Part shown: one piece after another, positions 46,506-54,703 of the stretch
Layout of the letters: each line of letters starts with the position of its first letter
Position numbering within the stretch: position 1 is the first letter of the stretch
Assembly: GCF_030813515.1 (NCBI RefSeq)
Contig: NZ_JAUSUK010000001.1
Coordinates: 558,001 to 622,000 of the forward strand
Reading direction: 5' to 3'
DNA from: Rhodopseudomonas julia
GTDB taxonomy: Bacteria; Pseudomonadota; Alphaproteobacteria; Rhizobiales; Afifellaceae
DNA length: 64,000 bases
Notes under the pieces: generated by a model
The model's input: the letters and a program-made list of their open reading frames with translations, nothing else
What the model was told of the DNA's origin: nothing
Database searches by the model: none
Position numbers and translations under genes: made by a program

Positions 46506-47717
46506 TCATTCGCGGACCGCGGAGGCGTGTCGAGGTTGCGTGCCACCGCCTCTCAAAAGCAGAACGAGGGCGAGGCAGCACAAAATGGCGACGATCCCCG
46601 AAAAGGAGAGGCTCGCCGCTTTGAGCCCCCATGAGGCAGCAGCGAGCCCGACGCCGATGACGGGAAACGAGATCGCCACATAGGCGACGATGAAGAAGGT
46701 CGAGACGACGCTCGCCCGCTCATCGGCCGGGCTTGCATCCGCCACGGCCCCGAGCCCCGCGCGGAACGCGACGCCATGCCCGAAGCCGGCGATCAAAACG
46801 CCCGTGATGATGGCCGACAGCATCTCATTGCCGAGACCGAAGGCGATGGAGAGGACGCCAGCCAAGAGAATGCCGCAACCGATCGGCAGCCGTCTTCCGC
46901 TCGGCATATTGCTTTGCAGAAGCTGGCCGATGGTCGAGGCAATGAACAAGATGCCGGCAACGAAACCGATGACGAGATGGTTGTCGTAGCCGAGCTCTTC
47001 GCCCAGAAATGCCGGCGCGACCGCGGTGAAGAAACCGCAGACCATGAACCCCGCAAAGGCGGCGATGCCGGCCGGCACGAAGACGGCCCGCACCTCCCGC
47101 GGGAGGGCAAGACGCTGAAGCTTCAATCGCACCTTATCCGGCCGCTTGACGGTTTCGGGCGCGCGCCAGACGCAGACGAATGCGAGAAGCGCCAGTAGGA
47201 AATGCAGCACATAGGGCAAGACGAGCGGCGCCGGGAGATACTCGGCCAACGCGCCGGCAAACATCGGTCCAAGCCCCAGACCGCCCATATTGGCAGACGT
47301 CGCAAAGAACGTGCCCCAACGCTTGATGCGTTCTGGCGCCAGTTCGATGAGCGCCACGGTCGCGGTCCCAGTGAAAATGCCGGCAGAAATTCCCGACAGA
47401 ACCCGGCCGAAAAGGATCATGCCGAGCCCGCCGGCATTCCAAAAGACGAGATCGCTCAATGCCGAGACGGCAAGGCCCGCAAAGAGCAGCGGCCGGCGGC
47501 CGAGCTGATCCGACCAGCGCCCGGTGATGATGAGGGCCGCCATGACGCCGACCGCATAGACGGCGAAAATTACCGTGATCGTCAGCTCGGAGAATCCGAA
47601 AAGACCGCGATAGAGGGGATAAAGCGGCGTCGGCATGGTGGTGCCCACCATGGTGACGGCGAAGGCGAAGACGGCGCCGAAATAGACCGCCAGGCTGCCA
47701 TGGCCTCGTTGTGTCAA
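46506..47717 (-). CDS. MFS transporter
   Basis: A 403-residue, 12-helix major facilitator protein. The loop 2-3 signature reads GRWSDQLGRRPLLF and the next half shows GRVLSGISAGIFTGTATVALIEL. Substrate is unknown; similarity is to drug or sugar efflux carriers. The start is inferred as TTG 47717: AAAGGG lies six bases upstream and the product then begins MTQRGHGSLAVYFG directly before helix 1. The open frame continues to 48143 but that part is repeat-derived sequence. It is convergent with atoC. Confidence 0.82.
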   Translation of the reverse strand: MTQRGHGSLAVYFGAVFAFAVTMVGTTMPTPLYPLYRGLFGFSELTITVIFAVYAVGVMAALIITGRWSDQLGRRPLLFAGLAVSALSDLVFWNAGGLGMILFGRVLSGISAGIFTGTATVALIELAPERIKRWGTFFATSANMGGLGLGPMFAGALAEYLPAPLVLPYVLHFLLALLAFVCVWRAPETVKRPDKVRLKLQRLALPREVRAVFVPAGIAAFAGFMVCGFFTAVAPAFLGEELGYDNHLVIGFVAGILFIASTIGQLLQSNMPSGRRLPIGCGILLAGVLSIAFGLGNEMLSAIITGVLIAGFGHGVAFRAGLGAVADASPADERASVVSTFFIVAYVAISFPVIGVGLAAASWGLKAASLSFSGIVAILCCLALVLLLRGGGTQPRHASAVRE

Positions 47718-48164
47718 AAAATGCCCTTTCGATGATGCGGGAGACGCCGACGGGTGCAGCCGAAACGCCCTCCGCACCGCAACATACCGCGCGCCCGCGC
47801 CGCTTCGAGGCCCGCATCTGCCTTCTTTGGGCCCTGACACCCAAGCCGTTCTGCCGGGCATGTAGCGTTGTCGACCCAGCCCGCAGCAAGGCCGCATCAA
47901 TTCTTGTCGAAGCGCCTGCCGCACGCTTCCTTCCTTCCGCCTTCTGCGAAGAGGTGTCCCCCGCAGAAGGCAGTGAGAGGCAGCACTGCTGCGCCATGAG
48001 AGACAATCCCCCATCCGGTGCCTTCGGCGTCCTTCTCCCCACAGGGGAGAAGAAAAAGCCGTGCCAAGGGCATCTGCGCGTCTATCGCTGCCGTTATGCG
48101 GACACCGGTACACAAAGCGCGCTCGCCTTTTCACGAGGAACAAGGAGAATTAGCGATGCGAGCC
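47718..48164. other. Non-coding stretch upstream of the MFS gene
   Basis: About 450 bases without a convincing gene on either strand. It should contain the promoter of the minus-strand MFS gene. Its one recognisable element is the palindromic repeat at 48007-48052. Open frames crossing it on both strands look like arbitrary repeat translations. Confidence 0.5.
48007..48052. repeat. RIME-like rhizobial intergenic palindrome
   Basis: CTTCTCCCC (48032-48040) and GGGGAGAAG (48044-48052) form a perfect 9-bp inverted repeat with an ACA loop, preceded by CATCCGGTGCCTTCGGCG. This combination is typical of the dispersed intergenic palindromes of Rhizobium, Mesorhizobium and relatives, whose spurious translation often contains SPLWGEGRR, as it does here on the minus strand. 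Only one copy was noticed in the window. Confidence 0.6.
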
Positions 48165-48566
48165 CTATCCCGCGGCCATGATCTTCTTAGCCGCCGCGGC
48201 GAGGAAACCGGAGCGCGTGAAACCGTGGGAAGCGGCGAAGGCGTCGATCTCAGCCAGGACATCCTCTGGCAGCGTGACGTTGACGCGCACCGCCTTCTTC
48301 GGTTCAGCCTTCAGCCCAACGAGAATGGCCACGCCATCACGATGCTCAGGAGCAGCCATCACCTCCTCAAGGCTGGAGGCGACAGGGAGCGGCTCGCCGT
48401 CTTCGAGAAGCCCGTCGACATGCAACGCCAGCGCTTCCTCGGCCATGTCACGCGCGTCGTCGAGGGAGGTGCCAGCCGTCGCCACACCCGGGAAATCCGG
48501 AAAGGAGACGCCGTAATCGCTCCCCTCTTCCTTGTGGATCAGGCCGATATATTGATGCATGGTCAT
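48165..48566 (-). CDS. hicB: HicB-family antitoxin
   Basis: A 133-residue HicB. The N-terminal partial RNase-H-like fold reads YIGLIHKEEGSDYGVSFPDFPGVATAGTSLDDA, the usual HicB start. The C-terminal ribbon-helix-helix DNA-binding part is VRVNVTLPEDVLAEIDAFAASHGFTRSGFL. It would neutralise HicA and repress the pair. Its ATG overlaps the stop of the upstream hicA remnant (ATGA at 48566-48563). A second ATG at 48560 is an alternative start. The antitoxin frame itself is intact. Confidence 0.88.
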   Translation of the reverse strand: MTMHQYIGLIHKEEGSDYGVSFPDFPGVATAGTSLDDARDMAEEALALHVDGLLEDGEPLPVASSLEEVMAAPEHRDGVAILVGLKAEPKKAVRVNVTLPEDVLAEIDAFAASHGFTRSGFLAAAAKKIMAAG

Positions 48567-48749
48567 TTCAGCTTCAGCCCAGACTGTTTTTCGATGCTTT
48601 TTAGCGTTCCGAGCGGGATGTCGCGCTTCGGATGCGGGAGTGTCACCCGGCCAGCCTTCTCAGGATGTTTCATCTGAATGGCTTCCACGGCGGGTAACTT
48701 CGTACCAGCCGTCCAGCTTCAGAAGTTTGAGGACAGTCCCGCTATCCAT
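48563..48749 (-). pseudogene. hicA: HicA-family toxin, frameshifted
   Basis: From ATG 48749 the minus strand encodes MDSGTVLKLLKLDGWYEVTRRGSH, the typical HicA N-terminus, and then stops early in that frame. In the next frame the family sequence resumes directly as QMKHPEKAGRVTLPHPKRD and IPLGTLKSIEKQSGLKLK, ending at TGA 48563 over the hicB start. Compared with GSHxQMKHP in relatives, two bases are missing after the active-site His codon (near 48679). The toxin is therefore broken, unless the change is a sequencing error or is bypassed by ribosomal frameshifting. Confidence 0.8.
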
Positions 48750-48753
48750 GGTG

Positions 48754-48765
48754 TGTATTTATACA
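48754..48765. promoter_or_regulatory. Palindrome upstream of hicA
   Basis: TGTA-TTTA-TACA at 48754-48765, in an AT-rich patch five bases before the hicA start. Its position fits a HicB operator or promoter element. Confidence 0.4.
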
Positions 48766-48792
48766 TCTAATTGATAGTTGTCGAGTTCTGCC

Positions 48793-49458
48793 TCACACGC
48801 CCTTCTGCATCAGCACGACGTCTTTCTCGACAATCTCGCAGGTGAGGCCGCGGCGGGTGGCGATCAGGTGGAAGGTGTCGGCGCGGTAGAAGACGACATG
48901 GGTCGGGTCGCGGCGATAGCGCCAATTCGCAAAGCGGGCATCGTCGGTTTGAAAAATGGTCATCACGCCGAGAAGACCGCCGGGCTTCAAGAGGTCTGCC
49001 AAACGATCGAACTCGGCCGCCGGATCGTGAAAATGCTCGGCCGTCTCTGTGCAGGTGACGACATCGTAGTGCTCTTCAAGCGGCGTCCGATCGGGCGCGA
49101 AAATCGGGTCGTAGACCGCCATATGATGCCCCGCCTCGGCAAAGATTTTCGCAAGCGCGGGGCCCGGACCGCAGCCGTAATCGAGGCCTTTCGCGCCGGG
49201 GGACAGGCGTTCCAGGAGCGGGCGGGTCAGCCTTGAGAGCCAGCGGCGGTATCCCGGATCGTCCGGGGCGTTCTCATGCGTCAGGTAATGCGCCCGCTCT
49301 TCGGCCGGCGATGGGCGCTGAGCGGCATCGAGATAGCGGGCGGCGCAGGTCGTACACCGCCAATAGTCTTTGCCCTCGACGGTGAGAAAAAGCTCGACAT
49401 CCTCTCCCCGACAAACCGGACAGAGTTGACCGCTCCTACCCGCCATCGCCTTCCTCAC
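48793..49458 (-). CDS. Class I SAM-dependent methyltransferase with zinc-ribbon N-terminus
   Basis: A 221-residue protein. The N-terminal CPVC and CTTC pairs (about 13-16 and 35-38) form a likely zinc ribbon. The SAM-binding motif I is LDYGCGPGPALAKIF (about 92-106), followed by the acidic YDPIF and LLKPGGLLGVMTI. Its ATG overlaps the stop of the upstream gene (ATGA at 49455-49458), so the two are translationally coupled. The substrate is unknown; the zinc ribbon resembles those of bifunctional 2-polyprenyl-type and sugar methyltransferases. Confidence 0.82.
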   Translation of the reverse strand: MRKAMAGRSGQLCPVCRGEDVELFLTVEGKDYWRCTTCAARYLDAAQRPSPAEERAHYLTHENAPDDPGYRRWLSRLTRPLLERLSPGAKGLDYGCGPGPALAKIFAEAGHHMAVYDPIFAPDRTPLEEHYDVVTCTETAEHFHDPAAEFDRLADLLKPGGLLGVMTIFQTDDARFANWRYRRDPTHVVFYRADTFHLIATRRGLTCEIVEKDVVLMQKGV

Positions 49459-50192
49459 GCACCGGCCGAAGAGCCGCCCTCTTTGCGCGCCAGATAGACG
49501 CTCTGCGTGAAGGGGCGATCCTGAAGGGGATTGTGGAAGGTGACCGGCTCCACCCAGGCGTCTTGGAAGACCGCCCTCAAGCGCTCGGTAAAGGTGTCAT
49601 CCGGCAAGGCGTCCGACCAGAGCGCAAAAATGCCCCCGGGCTTCACATGGGCTGCAAGCGCGGCAAGACCTTCCGGACGGTAAAAGCTCGTGCTGCGCTC
49701 ATCGAGCAGCGCTTCCGGCGAATGGTCGATGTCGAGGAGAATGGCATCGAAGCGGCGAGCCGCTCTCTCCGGGTCAAAGCCCATCGCACCCGCCGCTCCG
49801 GCAAAGAAATCGCCGTTGACGATCCGACAGCGCGGATCCGCTTCCATCGTCGCACCGAGCGGCAAGAGCCCCGTCCGGTGCCATTCGATGACGGGCTCCA
49901 GCAATTCCACGACCAGAAGCGAGGCAACCGCATCATGGCGCAGCACTTCGCAGGCGGTGTAACCGAGGCCGAGCCCGCCGACGAGAATGTCGAGATCATC
50001 GCCTGCCAGCGCCGCAATGCCGAGGCGGGCGAGCGCGATCTCGGAGGCGGTGAAAAGGCTCGACATGAGGAATTCCTCGCCGAGCTTGATTTCGAAGATG
50101 TCGACGCCGAGCTTCAACTCGCGCCGCCGGCGCAGGCTGATCGGGCCGATCGGGGTCGGGCGGTAGTCCAGTTCCGCGAAAAGAGCACTCAT
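49455..50192 (-). CDS. Spermidine-synthase-like / methyltransferase-fold protein
   Basis: A 245-residue protein from ATG 50192 (MSALFAELDYRPTP). The fold signature is that of the spermidine synthase-like Rossmann family: ILVGGLGLGYTACEVL, VVELLEPVIEWH, CRIVNGDFF and AILLDIDHSPEALL. Unlike SpeE, the aminopropyl-acceptor site motif is not obvious, so the reaction is unknown. The frame is open to 50273 but the extra residues look unlike a protein start. It is coupled by ATGA overlap to the downstream methyltransferase. Confidence 0.75.
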   Translation of the reverse strand: MSALFAELDYRPTPIGPISLRRRRELKLGVDIFEIKLGEEFLMSSLFTASEIALARLGIAALAGDDLDILVGGLGLGYTACEVLRHDAVASLLVVELLEPVIEWHRTGLLPLGATMEADPRCRIVNGDFFAGAAGAMGFDPERAARRFDAILLDIDHSPEALLDERSTSFYRPEGLAALAAHVKPGGIFALWSDALPDDTFTERLRAVFQDAWVEPVTFHNPLQDRPFTQSVYLARKEGGSSAGA

Positions 50193-50313
50193 TGCCCCAT
50201 CGAGCACAAACCGGCCGCCGAGGAAAGGCGTGGCGGCGCAACGGAGTGAAGCGACGGCGCCATGACAGGGCAACCAGCGGTGCGAGGAGGGCGGTGGCGC
50301 CCCCCCTCGCTGA

Positions 50314-52245
50314 TTACATGACGAGACCCTTCGTCAGCTCCAGCGCCTGACGCTCGAAAAGGCGGCGATAGATGCCACCCTCGCGGCCGATGAGGGCGGC
50401 GTGGTCGCCCTCCTCCACGATCTTCCCCCGGTCGAAGACCAGGATTCGATCGAGCGCACGCACCGTCGACAAACGATGGGCGATGACGAGCGTCGTGCGC
50501 CCGAGCATCAAATGCTCCATCGCATCCTGGATCAGCACCTCGCTCTCGGAATCGAGCGCCGATGTCGCCTCGTCCAGAATCAGGATCGGTGCATCGACCA
50601 GGAAGGCGCGCGCCAGCGCCACCCGCTGGCGTTCGCCGCCCGACAGCTTGATGCCGCGCTCACCCACCATGGTGCGGTAGCCCTCCGGCAGCCGCGAGAT
50701 GAACTCGTCGGCATGGGCGAGCCGCGCCGCCTGCTCGACCTCCGCCTGCGACGCGCCGGGGCGGCCATAGGCGATGTTGTCGGCCAGCGAGCGGTGAAAC
50801 AGCACCGGCTCCTGCTGCACGATGGCGATTTTCCGGCGCAGCGAGGTCTGACTCACGGCGGCGATATCCTCGCCGTCGATCAGGATCTGCCCGCCCGTGA
50901 CGTCGTAGAGCCGCTGGATCAGCTTGACGAAGGTCGTCTTGCCCGAGCCGGAATGCCCGACGAGGCCGACGCGTTCGCCTGCCGCAATCTTCACCGAGAA
51001 ATCGCGGTAAAGCGGCGTCGTGTGATTGCCGTAGTGGAAATCGACATGGTCGAAGACGATTTCGCCCGCGGATATCTTCGCCTCGCCCGCGCCCGGCCGG
51101 TCGGCAATCGCGACCGGCACGCGGTTCAGAGCGACGAGCTCCTCGAGATCATTGACGGAGCGCTGCAGGTTGCGGATGTGCATGCCGATGTCACGCAGAT
51201 GCCCCTGCACCACGAAGAACAGGGTGAGGACGAAGGCGACATCGCCAGCGCTCGCCGCACCCCGCTGCCAGAGGACAAGCGCGACGCCCAAGATACCCGC
51301 CTGAATGACGACCATCATCAGGCCCTGCGCGCCCGCACCGACCGTGCCGCGCAGCCAGGTGCGCCGGGTGCGGTGCTGCCATTTCGCCAGGATGCGCTTG
51401 AGGCCGGCCTCCTCGCGCTCCTCCGCACCAAACGCCTTGACGACAGCGTTGCAGCTCACCGCATCGGCGAGCGCGCCGCCGAGCCGCGTGTCCCAGGCAT
51501 TGGCGAGCGTTGCCGCAGGCGCGACCCAGCCCACCGACAGGGTGACGGTGACGGCGAGATAGGCGAGCGCGCCCAGCCCGATGACGAGACCCATCACAGG
51601 CCAGAAGGTGCCGAGAAGCGCGGTCGCACCGACAAGCACCACGAAGGACGGCAGGAGCGCGACCAGAAGCGTGTCGTTCAAGAGATCGAGCGCCCACATG
51701 CCGCGCGTGATCTTGCGCACGGTGGAACCGGCGAAGGCGTTGGCATGCCAGTCGGTCGAAAAGCGCTGGATGCGATGGAAAGCATCCTCGGCCACCTCTC
51801 GGATCATCTTCAAGGTCAGCGTGATGATCTGGAAGAAGGCGAGCTGGCGGAGCCCGACCGAGGCGAGTCCGAGGGCCGTCACCGTGACAAACGCGACAAT
51901 CGCCGAATGTCTGGCGTCCGGATCAGTCGCCCCGGCGGCGATCGCATCGACGATGCGGCCGGCGAAAAGCGGCGTGAAGACCTCCGCCAAGGTGGCGAGG
52001 ATCACCATACCGGCAATCAGCGCGACACGCACCGGCTGCTCGCGCCAGCGTACGAAGGCGAAGCCCAGAACCGCGGAGAAGACGTCGCCACGAAGATTGA
52101 ACTTTACGCGCCCGATACCGGCCAACCCCACCCGCCCGTTGGCAGCACGCCAAACGGGCCGCGTGCGGCCGGCATGCCGAAGCGGAACGAAATTGCGGAA
52201 ATGAAGGGCACGAAGCCCGCGCTTCAAAGCGCCTGCGGTAGACAT
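50314..52245 (-). CDS. ABC exporter, fused permease-ATPase
   Basis: A 643-residue half-transporter. A 60-residue basic N-terminal extension precedes a six-helix type 1 exporter domain (about 70-345) and an ATPase domain (about 390-625) with Walker A GHSGSGKT, signature LSGGERQRVALARAF, Walker B ILILDEATSALD and switch IAHRLSTV. It should work as a homodimer or with an unlinked partner. The substrate is unknown; family members export lipids, peptides or drugs. The 5' leader contains several perfect hairpins, suggesting post-transcriptional or repressor control. Confidence 0.88.
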   Translation of the reverse strand: MSTAGALKRGLRALHFRNFVPLRHAGRTRPVWRAANGRVGLAGIGRVKFNLRGDVFSAVLGFAFVRWREQPVRVALIAGMVILATLAEVFTPLFAGRIVDAIAAGATDPDARHSAIVAFVTVTALGLASVGLRQLAFFQIITLTLKMIREVAEDAFHRIQRFSTDWHANAFAGSTVRKITRGMWALDLLNDTLLVALLPSFVVLVGATALLGTFWPVMGLVIGLGALAYLAVTVTLSVGWVAPAATLANAWDTRLGGALADAVSCNAVVKAFGAEEREEAGLKRILAKWQHRTRRTWLRGTVGAGAQGLMMVVIQAGILGVALVLWQRGAASAGDVAFVLTLFFVVQGHLRDIGMHIRNLQRSVNDLEELVALNRVPVAIADRPGAGEAKISAGEIVFDHVDFHYGNHTTPLYRDFSVKIAAGERVGLVGHSGSGKTTFVKLIQRLYDVTGGQILIDGEDIAAVSQTSLRRKIAIVQQEPVLFHRSLADNIAYGRPGASQAEVEQAARLAHADEFISRLPEGYRTMVGERGIKLSGGERQRVALARAFLVDAPILILDEATSALDSESEVLIQDAMEHLMLGRTTLVIAHRLSTVRALDRILVFDRGKIVEEGDHAALIGREGGIYRRLFERQALELTKGLVM

Positions 52246-52276
52246 GGAAAGCTCTCTTGAAATCGGTAGGCCGATC

Positions 52277-52294
52277 GTCCCGCCGTGGCGGGAC
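52277..52294. repeat. Inverted repeat
   Basis: GTCCCGCC-GT-GGCGGGAC, a perfect 8-bp inverted repeat 32 bases upstream of the ABC exporter start. Confidence 0.6.
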
Positions 52295-52327
52295 CAGCAT
52301 TAACCCCGGGGCAATCGGCCCCTTCAG

Positions 52328-52365
52328 GCGTCCGTCAGACGGACGCGGTCCGTTACGAACGGACC
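52328..52365. repeat. Two abutting perfect inverted repeats
   Basis: GCGTCCGT-CAG-ACGGACGC (52328-52346) is followed with no spacer by GGTCCGTT-ACG-AACGGACC (52347-52365). The half-sites alternate GTCCGT, ACGGAC, GTCCGT, ACGGAC, so the middle pair (ACGGAC-GCG-GTCCGT) is also a palindrome. This fits either tandem RNA hairpins or overlapping operator sites for a dimeric repressor. Confidence 0.65.
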
Positions 52366-52620
52366 GAGGTCATGCGGTGATAGAGAGCGAAGCTGGTCAT
52401 AATGGCATGGCTTATGCCTCTCTTCCGACGATTTGACAAGCCTCAGATGATCTCTCGGACATTGCCGGCTCATAAGTATAGCGGCTCGGCCACGCGCGAA
52501 GCCTCACGCCCTTGCCTTGGCAGCTCTTGTGTTGCGGCCTTCGGCTGACGCAGTGTCTGTGCGGAGCCTGTCCCGCGCGACGCTCTCTCCCGACATGCCG
52601 ACCCTTAAGGAATTGCCCGT

Positions 52621-54135
52621 ATGAGCCGTCCCAACATCCTGATCTTCATGGTCGACCAGCTCAACGGGACACTGTTTCCAGACGGGCCGGCGGGCTTCCT
52701 GAAGGCGCCGGCACTGAGCAAGCTTGCCGAGCGATCGCTGCGTTTTCAAAACTGCTATACGGCGAGCCCGCTGTGCGCGCCGGCGCGCGCCTCCTTCATG
52801 AGCGGGCAATTGCCGCGGCGCACCGGCGTCTACGACAACGCAGCGGAATTCGTCTCTTCGATCCCGACCTACGCCCATCATCTGCGCCGGTCCGGCTACC
52901 AGACGGCACTCTCCGGAAAAATGCATTTCGTCGGGCCGGACCAACTTCACGGCTTCGAAGAGCGGCTGACGACCGACGTCTATCCTGCGGATTTCGGCTG
53001 GACGCCGGATTATCGCAAACCTGGCGAGCGCATCGACTGGTGGTATCACAATCTCGGCTCCGTCACCGGGGCGGGGGTGGCGGAGATCACCAATCAGCTC
53101 GAATATGACGACGAGGTCGCCTACCACGCGAACCGCAAGCTCTACGATCTGGCGCGCGGGCATGTCTCAAAGCCCTGGTGCCTGACCGTCTCCTTCACGC
53201 ATCCGCATGACCCTTATGTGGCACGGCGGAAATACTGGGATCGGTATGCGGATTGCGAGGAGCTTTCGCCGAGGATCGGAGAGATCCCCTTCGGTGCGCA
53301 GGATGCGCATTCCAAGCGCCTTCTGGAGGCGTGCGACTACCTCAAGTTCGACATCAGCCACGAGGACATCCGTCGCTCGAGGCGCGCCTATTTCGCCAAC
53401 GTCTCCTATCTCGACGACAAGATCGGCGAGATCCTCGACACGCTCGAGCGCTGCCGCATGGCGGAAAACACCATCATCCTCTTCCTCTCCGACCATGGCG
53501 ATATGCTGGGCGAGCGTGGCCTGTGGTTCAAGATGAGCTTCTTCGAGGGTTCCGCGCGCGTGCCCTTGATGGTCGCGGCGCCCGGAATCACGCCGGGCCT
53601 CATCGAGACGCCGGTTTCCACACTCGACGTCGTGCCGACGCTCGCCGATCTTGCCGGCATCGATCTGTCGGAAATCATGCCCTGGACGGACGGGCGCAGC
53701 CTGTTGCCACTCACCTCGAGTGGCGCCCGGCACGGTCCGATTCTCATGGAATATGCGGCCGAGGGATCGATCGCACCGCTAATCGCCGTGCGCGAGGGCA
53801 AATGGAAGTTCGTGCATTGCGAGGTCGACCCGCCGCTTCTCTTCGATCTTGAGAGCGATCCCGACGAGATGACGAATCTCGCGGAAGATCCGGCCTGCCA
53901 GGACGAGATCGACCGCTTCATGGCGCTTGTGCGCGAGAAGTGGAATCTCAAGGCTTTTGATGCCGAGGTGCGCGAGAGTCAGGCGCGGCGTTGGGTGGTC
54001 TACGAGGCGCTTCGGAACGGCGCCTATTTTCCGTGGGATTATCAACCGCTCCAGCGGGCGTCGGAGCGCTATATGCGCAACCATATGGATTTGAACATTC
54101 TGGAAGACGCGCAGCGCTTTCCGCGCGGAGAGTAA
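52621..54135 (+). CDS. betC: Choline-sulfatase
   Basis: A 504-residue type I sulfatase. The modification site is CAPAR (Cys52-x-Pro-x-Arg56), where the Cys becomes formylglycine. Metal and active-site segments include NILIFMVDQLNG, GKMHFVGPDQLHGFEERLTTDVYP and LSDHGDMLGERGLW. The C-terminal tail (RWVVYEALRNGAYFPWDYQP) is the short extension specific to choline-sulfatases. It would hydrolyse choline-O-sulfate to choline and sulfate, feeding glycine betaine synthesis or sulfur supply. No signal peptide is present. No betA, betB, betI or choline transporter gene is in the window, and an AslB-type maturase is not seen. Confidence 0.88.
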   Translation: MSRPNILIFMVDQLNGTLFPDGPAGFLKAPALSKLAERSLRFQNCYTASPLCAPARASFMSGQLPRRTGVYDNAAEFVSSIPTYAHHLRRSGYQTALSGKMHFVGPDQLHGFEERLTTDVYPADFGWTPDYRKPGERIDWWYHNLGSVTGAGVAEITNQLEYDDEVAYHANRKLYDLARGHVSKPWCLTVSFTHPHDPYVARRKYWDRYADCEELSPRIGEIPFGAQDAHSKRLLEACDYLKFDISHEDIRRSRRAYFANVSYLDDKIGEILDTLERCRMAENTIILFLSDHGDMLGERGLWFKMSFFEGSARVPLMVAAPGITPGLIETPVSTLDVVPTLADLAGIDLSEIMPWTDGRSLLPLTSSGARHGPILMEYAAEGSIAPLIAVREGKWKFVHCEVDPPLLFDLESDPDEMTNLAEDPACQDEIDRFMALVREKWNLKAFDAEVRESQARRWVVYEALRNGAYFPWDYQPLQRASERYMRNHMDLNILEDAQRFPRGE

Positions 54136-54148
54136 GACCTTTAGCCCC

Positions 54149-54640
54149 ATGCCATCGCGCATTCTCATCAGTGCCTGCCTTCTGGGCGAAGCCGTGCGTT
54201 ATGACGGCGGGGCGCGGCCCCTTCGTCATCCGGCGCTTGCGAGATGGCACGCCGAAGGGCGTGTCGTCGCCGTCTGTCCGGAACTCATGGGCGGTTTCTC
54301 CGTGCCGCGAAGACCCTCTGAGATCGCAGACGGGTGCAGCGGCGAAGACGTTCTTGCCGGGCGCGGCCGGATCGTCGACATATCCGGAGCCGACGTGACG
54401 GACGGATTTCTCGCCGGAGCACGAGCCGCGCTTCAGATTGCGCGCACCCACGATTGCTCCTTCGCGCTCCTCATCGACGGCAGCCCGTCATGCGGCAGCA
54501 GCCTCATCTACGACGGCAGCTTCGGTGGCCACAAACATGCCGCCATGGGCGTGACGAGCGCATTGCTGCGGGCAAACGGCATCGAGGTTTTTGCCGATCA
54601 CGAGATCGACGCGCTCGCTGCGCGTCTTGGCTCGTCGTAA
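54149..54640 (+). CDS. DUF523 protein (TudS thiouracil desulfurase-like)
   Basis: A 163-residue DUF523 protein. Conserved cysteines appear in ISACLLG (Cys10), AVCPELMGG (Cys43) and GSPSCGSS (Cys115), the pattern that holds a [4Fe-4S] cluster in the characterised family member TudS, a 2-thiouracil desulfidase. Cys63 and Cys103 are additional. It starts 13 bases after betC and may be co-transcribed. An iron-sulfur desulfurase role is inferred from the family; the physiological substrate is unknown. Confidence 0.82.
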   Translation: MPSRILISACLLGEAVRYDGGARPLRHPALARWHAEGRVVAVCPELMGGFSVPRRPSEIADGCSGEDVLAGRGRIVDISGADVTDGFLAGARAALQIARTHDCSFALLIDGSPSCGSSLIYDGSFGGHKHAAMGVTSALLRANGIEVFADHEIDALAARLGSS

Positions 54641-54654
54641 GTCCCCAGGAAAGA

Positions 54655-54697
54655 GGCGCGTCTTGCGGCGATGCACCCATCACCGTCAAGACGCGCC
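54655..54697. terminator. Bidirectional hairpin between the DUF523 and isochorismatase genes
   Basis: GGCGCGTCTTG (54655-54665) and CAAGACGCGCC (54687-54697) are perfect 11-base arms with a 21-base loop, lying between two convergent stops. Confidence 0.65.
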
Positions 54698-54703
54698 ATC
54701 CCT

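Larger units (their letters stand above)
52246..52620. other. Hairpin-rich intergenic region between ABC exporter and betC
   Basis: About 375 bases between divergent genes, with no convincing gene. The end near the exporter holds at least three perfect inverted repeats (52277-52294, 52328-52346 and 52347-52365). The end near betC has AAGGA eight bases before its ATG. No standard promoter was recognised with certainty. Confidence 0.55.

Noticed and set aside
47711-48181. 156-codon plus-strand frame upstream of hicB
   Set aside because: It crosses the RIME-like palindrome and reads as arbitrary sequence with no protein-like pattern.
50401-52260. A 619-codon open frame on the plus strand
   Set aside because: It is antisense to the ABC exporter gene; composition is Arg/Asp/His-rich and unlike a protein.
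52328-52365. Guanidine-II (mini-ykkC) riboswitch
   Set aside because: It has two adjacent hairpins, but they lack the pair of ACGR tetraloops; only one loop contains ACG.
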